A stretch of 64,000 bases of DNA from Glandiceps talaboti (GCF_964340395.1 NC_135570.1:5448822-5512821), one strand, 5' to 3'; counted from the first letter of the stretch, positions 24,601-36,881 are shown. Notes: generated by a model from the sequence alone, not told the origin. Translations and numbers: made by a program.

Positions 24601-24980
24601 AGCTATGCACGTCGCGTCCATGAAGGTTCAAAACCCTTCGTAAATATTTATAAACAAATACCCCAGCATCATCAAGGGTAGTTAAAGTAACATCATCAAA
24701 TTGCTTATTAATGTGTTTAGTTTTGTATTACAAGAAATATCGAAGGTAGAAATTGAAATTGCGTTTATTATTCGAGCAAAGTAGGAGCAAAGGGTACGTG
24801 TTATCGAAGGGACTTGAGAAGAATTTAGTTCTGGAATTTGTGGAACGCTTAGCGTTGTCGACTATCCACAACACTGATGGTATGACTACGGCAATATGTC
24901 GCTTGCAAATGCAAAAGTTCACTACAGACTGGAATTGAAGCAAGTTTAATTACCGCAAAAGCCTTGCAGATTAATGCTGT
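21700..24980. other. Possible first intron of the short synaptopodin-like unit / intergenic
   Basis: AT-rich and without a supported coding exon. If the candidate exon ending at 24990 is real, this is its intron. Confidence 0.35.
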
Positions 24981-24989
24981 AAAACTTAC

Positions 24990-25090
24990 CTTCGAACGTT
25001 AGGTTCCGTTCAAACCAATCCAAGAAGAAGTACAACAGATCAAGATTCTGGGGGTTGGTCAGCGAAACATCCCATGTGCCCCCAGAATGT
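24990..25090 (-). other. Candidate exon with strong donor on the minus strand
   Basis: Minus-strand sequence ends ttcgaag before gtaagtttt at 24989, a strong donor. One frame reads TWDVSLTNPQNLDLLY then FFLDWFERNLTFE. No ATG follows the in-frame TAA, and no acceptor is evident, so it is either a non-coding first exon spliced to 21033 or chance. The family was not recognised. Confidence 0.25.
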
Positions 25091-25978
25091 TAGCATACTG
25101 ACCCAAAATGCAATGCGGCAAATACTAAAATTGACGTCGGAGTGATGTGAAACATGAGCGCTAAGTTTCCTGGGGAACGTTCTCTTTCGAGCCAAATGTC
25201 AACTCACAGAGTGATTACAGCTATACGGGTTAATGTCCAGCGCGACTTCATCATTGCATAAAAGTGTTCAGCACGTTTAAGTTCACATTTGATATTGAGA
25301 GATGATTGTACTGATCAATGGCATGTATTTGTTTGTTCTGATGAACAAACTGTTTACTCTAATCGAGAACGAAAGTGATGTACCATACCAGTACTGCACT
25401 AGCTAGAAGAATCCCCAAAGTAAATAGTTTTGTCAACGGAAAAGTTAATTTTAGACGAAACGTTGACATGAATTAATTCTTTTCAACGCTGAGATAACAA
25501 TAAGGTACTGAGCGAAACTTTAGTTTATATTTTTTAAGAGTGGGATTGCTAGGGCAACAATTAAAACTATGTTTAAATACCTTACATTATTTAAGTGTTT
25601 TGTAATATTTCTGTAGTTATTTTTGGCTCGTCATTTTACGTTAGATCAGTTCTATGCAGAGCAAAATTCACAATTGAACTGTACAAGTTGACCCGTGTTA
25701 CTATTATTAGACGAAAAATTTGTGAAGTGGTTGGAATAATTCATTGACCAGAGCGAAACCGAGTCAGGTCCGATCAGCTGGGTGTCGTCATAGCAACAGT
25801 AGTGTGATCGTCACAGAAAATGTGTCATACACTTTATGATACGAGTGAATCGGTTATGGTCGAGGTGTTGATATGCGAGTTTGGCCAATCATATACGATA
25901 TGCTATGTGAGGTATCCGGTATGACGTCATCCACAGTGACTTGTGAGGGGAGTATCGGTTCTGTAGTATAAAATTATA

Positions 25979-26315
25979 CTAGGCCAAATAAAAAAAATTG
26001 TGTGTTTTCCGATAACCCGACTGACCCCAGTTGAAGCCTCTGACCCTACACATTTCTTTAAAGCATTTAAAATAAAAAGATAAGAAATTGTTTGTCTTCT
26101 TGACCTTACAAATTCATGCACGTTTGTTTTCTTTCTCCAGTGATGTCTGTACACATTTCATTAAACTATTCTGACTAACATTTTGTTTGTTTTGGGGTCG
26201 AAGCAATATTTTTTCAAAAATAAAAATTAAAAATAAACATGAAACAAAGTAAAATTATTGCCATATTTCTGAGGCTAAGTTAGAGGAAACACACACTTAT
26301 ATTTTCTTTCCTCGA
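25979..26315 (-). mobile_element. MITE family 2, copy 1
   Basis: One end is aggccaaataaaaaaaattg then tgtgttttcc. The other end, inverted, is gaaagaaaatataagtgtgt then gtttcc. Read on the minus strand, the interior (gtgcatgaa, atttcttatcttttt, ggcttcaact, gtcgggttat) matches the plus-strand copy at 31686-31987. Minor ORFs reaching into it are not genes. Confidence 0.7.
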
Positions 26316-26740
26316 TATGTTGAGTTGCGAAAGGGTTGTATGTATCATGGTAGTGAAATACAAGTTACGTTTTGTGTCAAAGATGGGTTTATATACCCTG
26401 CGATAATAACATACGGGGTATTTCACAAGAAACACAATGTCACGGTTGCCTGTGAGAAACTCGACGATGTTATCCCACGGTATATAACCCACGGGGTTAG
26501 GGGTACTTCCAACATTTTCAGGCGGGTTGCGCGGCCCAAGTTCACAGTATCTAACCATGTACAAACCAAAAACAGAGTTGTCGTTAGAGAATTTCATCAT
26601 ACCTTTATTCTGATGCTGTGGAGGTATTTCTAAAGCATGAAGACGTTTCCCAGGCTATCGACCCCATGATTAGGGAATTATCAAATAAAAAGTTAACCCA
26701 TGCTTTTTGAGAAAAGTTTACCCATTTGGGCGACATACCC

Positions 26741-26773
26741 CCCCCCCCCCCATTGTATGGGAATCCCCCCCCC
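26741..26773. repeat. Paired C-runs
   Basis: Two C homopolymers (about 26740-26752 and 26765-26772) around a short linker. Other G/C runs of this type occur at 10060, 11214, 13715, 16307, 28566, 29736, 33465, 60661 and 60714. Confidence 0.85.
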
Positions 26774-27002
26774 TCCGTATAAACACTTTTTGAGTCATAG
26801 AGTTTCACTTCTATCTATACTACAGAAATCCATTTTTTTGAAAAAGCTTCTTACTGACAACATTTCGGTAAAGAACTGATTATCAACACAGGTCACTGTG
26901 GATAACCTGTTGACTAACAAACCGACTCGCAAGTTGTGATATCGACCAACTACCCACTTAGTGGTGGTATCTAGAGTTCAATGTAGGATAAAAAAATAGT
27001 TT

Positions 27003-27052
27003 GGTGGTGGTGGTGGTGGTGGTGGTGGTGGTGGTGGTGGTGGTGGTGGTGG
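27003..27052. repeat. (GGT)n repeat
   Basis: About 16 perfect ggt units at the position where the source element has a G homopolymer. Confidence 0.95.
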
Positions 27053-27105
27053 GGTATGAACCATTTAGTTCTCATCCTACAATATCAATTTTACTTTTAA
27101 TGATT

Positions 27106-27269
27106 GTAATTTATCCACACTTACCTCATATGACGAAGACAAGTTGGAACTCTTAGAAGGTGATGTCGTCGTTGTCATGGAGAAATGTGATGATGGTTGG
27201 TTTGTTGGTTCCTCCACTAGGACCGGTCATTTTGGTACCTTCCCAGGAAACTATGTAGAAAGAATGTAA
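27106..27269 (+). pseudogene. Frameshifted copy of the SORBS SH3-3 exon
   Basis: Corresponds to 10552-10713, with about six substitutions and a two-base insertion (catatgacg against cataacg) near the 5' end, which breaks the frame before DELELLEG. The acceptor AG and first bases of the exon are gone, replaced by MITE sequence. The rest, through [11 protein letters not shown] and FPGNYVERM to TAA, is nearly identical, so the copy is recent. It cannot be spliced as the original is. Confidence 0.93.
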
Positions 27270-27723
27270 ATGGTAAATAATATGCAGGTGAACTTAGTGT
27301 AGACATTTTATTGGTTAAATATTTCCTGTCAACTCATTCTGAGCCATTGGCTGTATGGTATGGTATTCAAACCTAGAATTAGATCATGATTTCATGCCGT
27401 AATGACTCACCATACATACGGGTGAGATTAATAGCTCAACATGCTCTAAAAAAAATAATTCTTTTAGTTTTAGGGTAAGGGTTTTGAACCATTTTAGTAA
27501 TTCTCATCCTACAAAAAACGATTTTACTTTTAATGGAATCTGTTTTGTACCCCTGAATACAAATATTCTAAAAAAAATGACGTCAAATCAAGAAATTAAA
27601 GAATCTTCACTTTATATTAGTAAGTGTGTGGTACTGAAATACAGTTAAGTGTCACTAAAAGAGCAATCTCTTTCTCACGCTTTACATTCATAGCACTACA
27701 TACTACTACATACTATACCTGTT

Positions 27724-27850
27724 TAGGCCAAGTAAATAAAGTTGTGTGGTTCTGATAACGCCCAATTTCAAAATAGGGTGGGTAGGTAGGATTTTTATTT
27801 TATTTTATTTTATTTTTTGTAACTATTTTTTGGTCTGGTTCAGGTTACAT
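27724..27850 (+). mobile_element. MITE family 2, partial copy 2
   Basis: The end taggccaagtaaataaagtt then gtgtggttctgataac is followed by aaaatagggtgggtaggtag and a T/A-rich stretch, parallel to 31700-31790. The far end is not clear. Confidence 0.5.
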
Positions 27851-28033
27851 GATTGTATGTATTTCATTGTTTATCTAGAAGCCTTCCATATGGTCTTTGC
27901 GTTATGGGTCACACGAGGCGATGACGTCTTCAAATCTCACTATTTCTCGCGTGAATTCTTTTTCGATTTTTGGATATTTTTTTTCGAATTACCTTTAAAA
28001 GGCCTTACAATCCTGCGTTATCCTGCCAATTAA

Positions 28034-30090
28034 ATCAAAGACGTGTTTACTACACGCAACTTGTTAATCATCTCAAAATACGTTTAAATTCATATTTCAA
28101 TATGTAAAAAAATATATGAGTTTACAGCTAAGTACTAAAAAAATTAGTCCTGCTACAGTTTAGATAAATTGCATTTTGTTGTTGTTGGTTCAATAAACTT
28201 GTCAATGCGTTAATAACAAAGTACCATCATGCCTTTCTGAACAAAACAACATACATACATACATATGAAGCTATGTAAAGCTGCAGTAGAAGCAACTGAA
28301 CATTAGTTTTGAAAATGATTTGTTTGGTGCAACTTACTCGTAATATCATACACCCTGACACTTGGCTGTGACCGTGAACACCACTGAATCACCTATTGGT
28401 GAACGTATTTTTGCATACATGATATATCAAATCAAATTTATTTTTTGGTCCGCACTCAAAAATCAGCGCCCTCAACGGCACTCACGCTTTGAATCTGTGA
28501 CTGCTTATGCCGTCGGATAAAATCGACTACTGATTAGCATACAAAATGAGCAAAATATTCTAAACCCCCCCCCCCCCCCATTTCGCATCCCCAAATTTGT
28601 TCGTGCCCCCGTATATTTTATCGCTCATTTTAGACGCGCTTGTTCGATGTCTAGACCAATAAGATCTCTCGATTTGCGCCATCAATATACTGGTATAATA
28701 TAATCTGCAATAGAGTCTTGTACAATGACGTCAACGTGGTAAAGGAACCTGTGGTTTTACGATGACGTGTGTGTGGTTTGTCGTACCATCAATACGATGT
28801 GGATGCGATGACATGTTTACCACAGCAACTACTTACAGATTTTACGGGTCGACGTATCAATGACACACAATTATCATATTGTGTTGTCAGTGATATTGAT
28901 ACTAGTGTATGACAAACCACTTTACGGTATGCAGTACATCACTACATGGTCAGTTTGTGATGAAGACAGAAATCCGTCACTGTCAACCCCAACTAATGAA
29001 CTACATGTAGGCCCTCGTAACTTTACGTGTTCACGCAATGTATGAAAGTAATATATTAATGTGTTTGTTTTAAACTTGACCAGAAACTTGCATCGAAAAA
29101 TTCCGAAAATGTCATTTATTTAGGTCATTGGTACTGTCATGGAAGAATGCTAGCAGTTCTTGCATAGATCAAAATATTGTCAGAATTTACGGCGGAAGTA
29201 GCCTAAGTAGGGGATGGGGAAAGAGAAATTATTTGGTGCACATTTTTCCTAGCCTCCTTTCCATCTCCTCAACATTTCCGAGATCCCTTTCCATGCGAAA
29301 ATACCGACGTTTAGAGCCCCCTTCTACTCAGAACGTGGGGGGGGGAGGCGGTGCCCAGGTCACGAAATATCAGGTTTGATAAGGTAGAAATGATGCTCAT
29401 GTAATTTCTTACTGCAAGACCTATAAAAAGGCATATTACTTGACCGTGAAAAAGATGTATACCATATAAAGATTAAATAATATGTTAACCACTGGCAAAT
29501 TTTACTTGACATTGGAATGGTTTGATGCTTAAAATAGTCTTTATTGATTAAATTCCCACTTGATCCGTTCATAATATGTGATGCAAAAAAACAGTATAAA
29601 CAAAGGTTATTTAGTATAAAACTATGCAGTTCATAATATTCATGTTGTTCATGATACTTATTCATAAACATATCTGATGACCATGTTGTGATACAGAGTT
29701 CCTAGATACTGAAAGACAAGTGTACAAGTGTTGTCCCCCCCCCCCCCTCTGTATCTACCAAAAAATACATTGGTTGCATATGCGTTGGAATTTATTATAA
29801 AGTATACACTATATGCTATTCACGGTAATTACATTAACATACTTTAAGTTACTAAAATATTAATGATATTAAGGTAGCCTTCAGTACATACAAGGGGGAG
29901 GAGGGTCGGGGGAAATCAAGCTCGGTCTGTGGTATAAAATGTGACCCTCCCCTAGTAAGTTGTGCTACAAAGTGACCCTCCTCTTTGCTTAAAAAAAGTA
30001 GATTTCCTTTCTCTAAAATATGGCCCTCCCCCTGTTCAAATATTTCAAGATAACACTGCCTCCCTGTTTCGTAAATTGTCAGAGCTCAAG
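28034..30090. other. Intergenic stretch without supported genes
   Basis: Contains C-runs (28566, 29736) and short AT-rich ORFs with no recognisable features. No RNA gene seen. Confidence 0.45.
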
Positions 30091-30094
30091 ATTA

Positions 30095-30265
30095 ATAGTA
30101 GGGGTTCCTGGGTTCGAAGCCCACCAGAGACAGGGAATTTTTCTGTAGTAAGATCCCATGCACATCACTGTACACTATTTTACCCACAACTGTCTCTGAT
30201 TTGTACTGTTGGATATCACCTCCTTGAAGTCAGACAAATCTCACCTGTGTACAGGATCTTGTAAG
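30095..30265 (+). mobile_element. Possible tRNA-derived SINE
   Basis: Contains a pol III B-box-like GGTTCGAAGCC at about 30112, then cccatgcacatcactgtaca and ttttacccacaactgtctct. The last part recurs inverted at about 30742-30790 and 32978-33015 (caatcagagagagttgtggg and variants). A clear A box and an A/T-rich tail were not identified. Confidence 0.4.
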
Positions 30266-31685
30266 AATACTTTTGCCATTTTCAAAACGTAGAATTGACC
30301 CTGATTAGTTTCTGAATACATATTTTCATTGGTTCTTGTATCAATGATTTATTGTAGAAGGAGTAGCAATTTTAGAAATTTGTCAACAGATTTTCTTGAA
30401 AGACATGCAAAATATTTTCTACGAAACTAGGAAAATATATGCACCTGTTATGACTTTGCCAAAGACATAGATTTATTTGAATAGGTATGACAAAAGAAAT
30501 TTACATACTAAAACTCATCATACACACACACTGTCTACCCAAGTTATTGATACTTTGACATTGAAAATTGTAAACAGTACATGTTTCATTTAGTTGTTAG
30601 CACATTTTATGCAAAATTTAGAACTTTATTTTTGATGCCTAAACATACTTTTTGTTACATATTTATTAAACGTAATTACGATGCTTAAAATTTTGACAAA
30701 TATGGGTTATTGAAGAAGTTATAAAATAAGGAACTTCCAGGCATACCAATCAGAGAGAGTTGTGGGTAAGATATTGTACAGCGTCCCACAAAGGTATTGG
30801 TTGTTTCCCACTATTACCACCACAGTGAGTTTGTGTTTGTATTAAATCAATGCCTGTGTTTGGATCTATTGGTAGAGCTGAAGGTCAGAACTCCCAAAGA
30901 CTAGTTGAGCACACAACTGACAACCACAGGACCGAGGTTAACATCTCCGTTCCTCTTTATCCCCAATATCTTGCCACGCTGTTCCCCCTTTACTACTGTG
31001 AGACCCGCTCCTCTCCTCACACCACAACTAACAGTTAATTCACTGCATTTCACTGATATGCTGTGATATACTTTACAATGGTGGCAGTGGTGGGATGTAG
31101 TAGCAGTAGGATTTGGAACTGGTAACATTGAAAGGGAGGGTTTTATGATCACGTGATGGTATTTGTCTAATTACTAGTACTCATTCTCAGAGTTATCCAT
31201 AGAAACGTTAATACATGGGCTTTTACACATACAGTATTTCATGAATATGCTAATTAGCTTATTAAAACTCATTTTAGCCATGTTCCACTACTTATATTTT
31301 CCTACACTCTTAATATCTTGCTCAGAATGGAATTCTGAGCAAGATGCACTAACAATAATTTATGTTGCCATTAGTTCAAGGTTCTGCCACACAATTTCGT
31401 TAGATTGCCGGACTATCAATGCCTACACATTGCTTAAGAATATATTATTATGCGATCAAATGCGAGGTCTTTTTGTCGAAAATATAACTTTAACACCAAA
31501 GTTAGAGTCAAATATTAAACACTTGACAATCATACGATATGGCTATACATCCAAAAATTCCGAACTTGCTGATAGTTTTTGCAGGTTTAGACGTTAATGA
31601 ATGGAGAGAATATTCTATCAGACAAAATGCGAGTACGATACATATTTTGAAAAAAACCGTATCACATTTGGTACATGCTCTAAAA

Positions 31686-31987
31686 AGCGAAAACAATTGT
31701 GTGTTTCCAATATAAACATGGCCTCAGAAAATAGGGTTGGTAGGTCGGTAATTTATTTTATTCTATTTTATATCTTTTCAACTGTTTTTATTTTTTGCTT
31801 CCACCCAAACAAGATGTCGGCCAGAGTGACCCCTTCTGTGATAGTGTAATAAAATATGTACAGACAAAAAGACGTGCATGAAGGTATAATTTCTTATCTT
31901 TTTTTAAAAATGTTTTCAAAAATGTTATGGGTTGGAGGCTTAAACTAGATTTGGTCGGGTTATGGGAAACACAATTTTTTTGGCCAA
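31686..31987 (+). mobile_element. MITE family 2, copy 3
   Basis: The left end aaacaattgtgtgtttcc and the right end ggaaacacaatttttttggc are inverted. The interior matches copy 1 on the opposite strand: catggcctcagaaaataggg, acgtgcatgaagg, atttcttatcttttt and ggtcgggttatggga. Confidence 0.7.
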
Positions 31988-32019
31988 ACTGTACTAATTG
32001 TGAATGGAATTACGTATAA

Positions 32020-33462
32020 TGTCCAATTACTATAGACCGTAGCTAACAATCAGATTCACAGAGTGGTGATGGTGACAACCCAGTGGTCACTGTAGGTCAT
32101 TGAAGGTCACCAAAGTCACGTAGGATTTTGAGGCGCACAGAGCCGATTTCAAGTCTTGAGGACGAAAACAAAGTTTTTAGAAGACGACGTAAAAATGTTA
32201 GAGGTTACAGGGATTCAATTTTACTCACTCGTCTATTCCTGAAATCATGGAAAAGCCAAACTAGATGAAGCGCCCTTCAACGTACAGGGTTAACACCATG
32301 TGCTCTCATCCAAGCCATAGCCCATAATGACAAAATTGTTCCTGAAGTGCCACATAGATTGACCAATCACTGGCCTGTTGCCAACAATGACTTGCTAATT
32401 TGTGCACACATCCTCAAATCCGATTGGTCAATTTGTTACCACACACACAGGTGTGTTTGCATACAAAATCACAATCTTTCGAACACTCTCAGTAGTCACA
32501 GTGTGAGGATTCGTCTTATTCATGGTGTTATTCAGTTACATTTAACTAAACTTGGCCGAGAAAATTTGATCTTTAATAATTATAAGTTTTTAAACATTTG
32601 ATTGCTGTGAACGCGGTGTAAGCTGCTTAATGAACTCGAGTCGGTCTGTAGTGCAAATATTGCATGCATCAACCTCGTGCTCTACTGTGGTACACACTCA
32701 GTTCTGTATTATACGACTCTCAATGTCTTAGGCAGAGTCGTACATAACAGGTGCATATGCCTTTCTTAATTTCCTTGCAAGGATTCTGTATGTCTTTCAA
32801 GAAAGTCTGTCGTCAAATTTATAAAACTCATCTCATTCGACAAATCTTCGATATCTCAACCGACGATTATGGGTATTCGGAAGTGACAATTCTACGCTTC
32901 GAAAATGTAAAAAATATTTACACAAACCCTATATACAGGTGAGATTTAGCTCACTTTAATGATAGTATGTCCGACAGCACAAATCAGAGAGAGTTATGTG
33001 TAAAATATTACACAGCATGCTTGACGCACACCAATTTCTTTAATTTGAGATTTGTAGGTGTGAAAACTTGCTAAAGGGGATGATCACGAGATCAATGATA
33101 TGCAAATTTTAGTATACAAAGTGTGGTTTGGCTAACAGAGAAACAAAGTTCAAAAACTACTAGGCCCAAATTTGGTGGCTTTGGTTCTGAGAAGGTATCC
33201 GTGTCATTCTTATCCATGTAGCTATTTAGATCTAAACTATAATTTTCTGTCAACAGACTTGAACAGAAGAGACAACTTCAAATGTAACTAATATTATTCA
33301 TATGGCTTACCAAAACAATCTAACCTTTCAGAATATGTTCAATATTTCCATTTATAAAAACTGCGCAACCAACTTTCGGTCATCAGTCAAGGCCTTCGTT
33401 ACACACCTCCGTTTTTCATGCCACCCAACTTGATTCTTTCTTGGACTCTCTATTCTCCAAGT

Positions 33463-33528
<66 letters not shown>

Positions 33529-35544
33529 GATGTGCTCTCAATATTCATAAGACTGACTACTCCTGGCGACTTTGCTATCTATTATCGTATAAAACCATGG
33601 GCCTTTTACGCCACCGTCCATGACGTACCCACAAAGAGGGAAAAATGTCATGTCGTGTAGAGAGTCAGTATAAAACTAGTACGGTAATTTCTCCCAGAGT
33701 TTATCAAGTCGTCGCTCAAAAGATTGAACACTTGATGCTGAAACCACAGACTGTGGCAGACTGTACTGCCATATACAAAAAAATTCTCAGTATAGTATAT
33801 CATGTTCCATACACCGTGACCAAGCAAACAGTAAAACGCCAAACTATAGTTTGGATTACGAGCCAACCGAGTGTTTATTAGCTACAACTGATAATACACT
33901 CAAAGTAATTAATACTGACCGATAGTTATCTTCGAAGTATCATGGTGTGACTGAAATGTCAGTAAAATCACACCCAGCGTATGAGGGCGTAGTCTATCTT
34001 GAAAAGGCTGCTAGCAGTGATTTGGTGATTTCTTTATTGTCTTTTGAGGTGTAAAAACGTAAGAGCAAAAATAGCATTCAAATTCAATAACGTAAATGAA
34101 TTTTCTAATTATGTTAATGTCAAGGCGACATTTTGAAAGTTTTCTGTACGGCATATCAAAAGTAGTGAAAAACAATCCAATCATTTCCGAAGAATTAGTC
34201 TACAACACGTCTTTTTTACCTGTGCACCCCATATTTTTGCAGTGGTTCAATCTAGGCTATAGTAAATAAAAGGAATGAAACAAAATAAAGGTAATATAGG
34301 GGTGAGCAGGTTAATTATTGTGAGGGTGATATGCCCTAAGTGAATTGAAATGTTTACACGTCATCAATAGAGAGATTTAATATTGGTATTTTCAAATTCT
34401 ACTGATCTACACTGCGCATGCGGCCAGACGCAGATTCGAATTGTCGATTCATTCAGACAACTCTTATGTACAAAAATAGCATATAAATTCTAAAAGCTGT
34501 AATCTTTTCTCCACACAGTCAGTCAAGTACAATTTCTTCTAATTAGTAACACTCGTGACGATGATGGACTTAATTTTCAGAACAGGAAATATCATTACTA
34601 ATTTGCTATAAAATACGGCAAGACAATATCTTCGTCACCTTCTCTCTGTAAAATGTTTATTCTAACACCTACGCTTCTAAATGTGAATAAATATCAGTAG
34701 GAAAATAAATATACGGTATAAAACACGACAACAAGTGGAGGACGAAATTATTGCACCTCGGAGTCTACTGGGCTGTCACACTTTAAAGGTTTTCGGTTAC
34801 AAATATTCAACATCAATCGTTCGACAACGTTCGGAAGTATTCGGTCATGTTCGGTAAAATATGCCCTTGCTAGAATCATTCTTCTTGTACTGTCAATCGA
34901 TGAAAGTACACGATTGTCTTATAACTATAAGTGAATATTTTGATATTTTCAAATAAATCATTATTTGCTTATTAATAATTCAAACTTAATTACTTTTGGC
35001 AGTACATACTTTTTTTCTTAAATATTTCACAAACACACATAAAATATCCAGATCTGTTACTATGACTACGACACTGAGTTATGTTTAGGTCATTCCTAAA
35101 CATTCTAAAATTTCGTTAATTATTTTTGTATTTTTTCCACACGCTCAGAAATCAAAAACGTCAGACAGTTATTGAATACTGTCTTTGACTGCTTCAGAAT
35201 AGTTATAGCGCCCCCTTCAGATTGTTCTATCTGGGGAACTACTGCATACAACGTGGAATAGTAGTTTTGATATTTTACATTTTCAGAGAAAGAGAAAGTG
35301 TTTGAAAAAGTCCAACGTATGATTTTTTCTTCTGGTAGAAGTTTGACACTAGGTAAAGTTGTTTGTTGTATCTGCTTAGAAGCGAGCTATGTTTGTCTCT
35401 TCTTTACTCCACAGTGACTTGCTTGGGTCTATATGCTACGGTTCATTTGAACATTTCTTACTCTTGCCTGTACTACTTCGATTGCTTATCATTTTTAAAA
35501 CAGAGTTCACCGAACAGACCATCCCATGTCATTTCTGCCGAAAT
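32020..35544. other. Intergenic / 3' flank of the synaptopodin-2-like gene
   Basis: No supported exon on either strand. Holds a (TC)n run. The 3' UTR of the minus-strand gene must begin at 35544 and extend leftward; its end is not defined. Confidence 0.45.
33465..33526. repeat. C-run followed by (TC)n microsatellite
   Basis: About 27 perfect ct units after a short C homopolymer. The SLSLSLS ORF is an artefact. Confidence 0.95.
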
Positions 35545-36881
35545 TTATAAATCTTCACTCTCCAACATTTCTGTTTGAATAGGTTTGTTAAATGCAGGTT
35601 TAATGGGACGAAAATCAGGCGTGGTGGACTGATTTGCACTGCCTGGTGTCCATGCTCTAGGCTTAGGATTATAGTCCATGAACGAGGGTGAAGGACTTTT
35701 ACTTTGTTTCGGTAGAACCAAGGGTACTGCTGGCGTTGGATCGGCTGAACCAGAATAATCTAATGCTGCAGGAGAACCAGGTGTTCTATCACCACTGCTG
35801 CCAACTGGGGACCAACCTTTTATCTTTGGGTTGTAGTCCTGGTTGAAGGAGTTGCCACTTGACTCATTCTGTACTGGCCCACTTGCTTTGAATTTTGGTC
35901 TAATCGCTGGCACACTTGATGGCTTAGGAGCACTCTGTACTGCAGGGGATTGAGACGCCCATGATGGTGATGGTTTCGGCTTTGGTTCTGGAGGCATTTT
36001 GCGTGAGGGGGATGATATCATGTGTTTTGGCAGGGATACTTCAACTACTGTTGGTCCAGTATCAAGATGTTCAAATGCCTGATCTACTGATCCTAATGGA
36101 GATTCCATCGCAGCTTCCCATGGTGTCTTATGTTTGGCAGTTGCAGGCCTTTGCTCAGATGGTTTTGTTTTGGAGATGCTCTTCAGAGTAACCTTTATAC
36201 CTCCCTTCGAGGTAACACCATCTGGTTCATCATCATCATCATCATGAATTGCTTGTGGAGCCTTGACGTTGGTTTCATCCACCACAAACTTCTGTACACG
36301 CTTCTGTCGTTTTGCAAACATCGCTGAAGCTCTACCACCTCTTGTCTTCAAATCCTGGGCAAGCATACCACACAGATCAGGCGTTACAGCAACATGTTCA
36401 CATTTAGTTTTATCCCTCAAATTGATATTAAAGTTCGTAGGTTCGATCGTTATGGTGCGGGGAGCTTTTGGAGTGACTGGTGCGGCAGTATTTCTGGGTG
36501 AGATAGGCCTTGTAGGTAGTTTAAATTGAAATAATCTGGATGGATCATAGTCTTCATCATGAATAGACATAATTGGTGGTGGTGGGGGTGGCTGAGGGGT
36601 CATTGGTTGAAATGGTGTACCAGGTGTTGTTGGCTGATAGAGATCTGGCATTGATTCTGTATCGTAGTCTTCAATTGGCCGCTGACCAAAACCCTCCACG
36701 GTGTACTTTGCTGCTTTCTTCCTTCGTTTTGCAAACATCTTAGCTCCTCGTGCTTGTTTATTAGAGGGAAACATCAAAAGGTCTGCTATCTGCTTACAGA
36801 TTTTCCTTGCATCTTCTTTTGTTAAGTCAACTTCAGTTTTGCTCTCATAGCCATGGTATGAAAATGGTCTGTGCATTTCAA
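35545..36881 (-). CDS. SYNPO2: SYNPO2-like exon 6, terminal, actin-binding-type repeats
   Basis: Acceptor ttttattgcag before 36881; the frame runs 445 codons to a stop at 35545-35547. Two basic synaptopodin blocks with downstream proline-rich segments, TPWEAAMESPLGSVDQAFEH, three aromatic motifs (DYNPKIKGW, MDYNPKPRAW and related) and the end IQTEMLESEDL. An ATG two codons into the exon (36876) could also serve as a short-isoform start. The 19549-20943 ORF repeats the same motif order. Confidence 0.9.

Larger units (their letters stand above)
26977..27655 (+). mobile_element. Transposed MITE-exon-MITE segment copied from about 10027-11050
   Basis: It begins exactly at the MITE end TTCAATGTAGGATAAAA. 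It continues through a (GGT)n tract replacing the G-run, then ccatttagttctcatcctac and tcaattttacttttaatg. At 27106 it switches to the SH3-3 exon, then follows the original 3' flank (tggtaaataatatgcaggtg) into the second MITE-like element (about 27435 on). The part matching about 10116-10551, including the splice acceptor, is missing. Confidence 0.82.

Noticed and set aside
26280-26633. Overlapping ORFs of about 100 codons on both strands
   Set aside because: Partly within a MITE copy; no motif recognised and both strands are open over the same AT-rich sequence.
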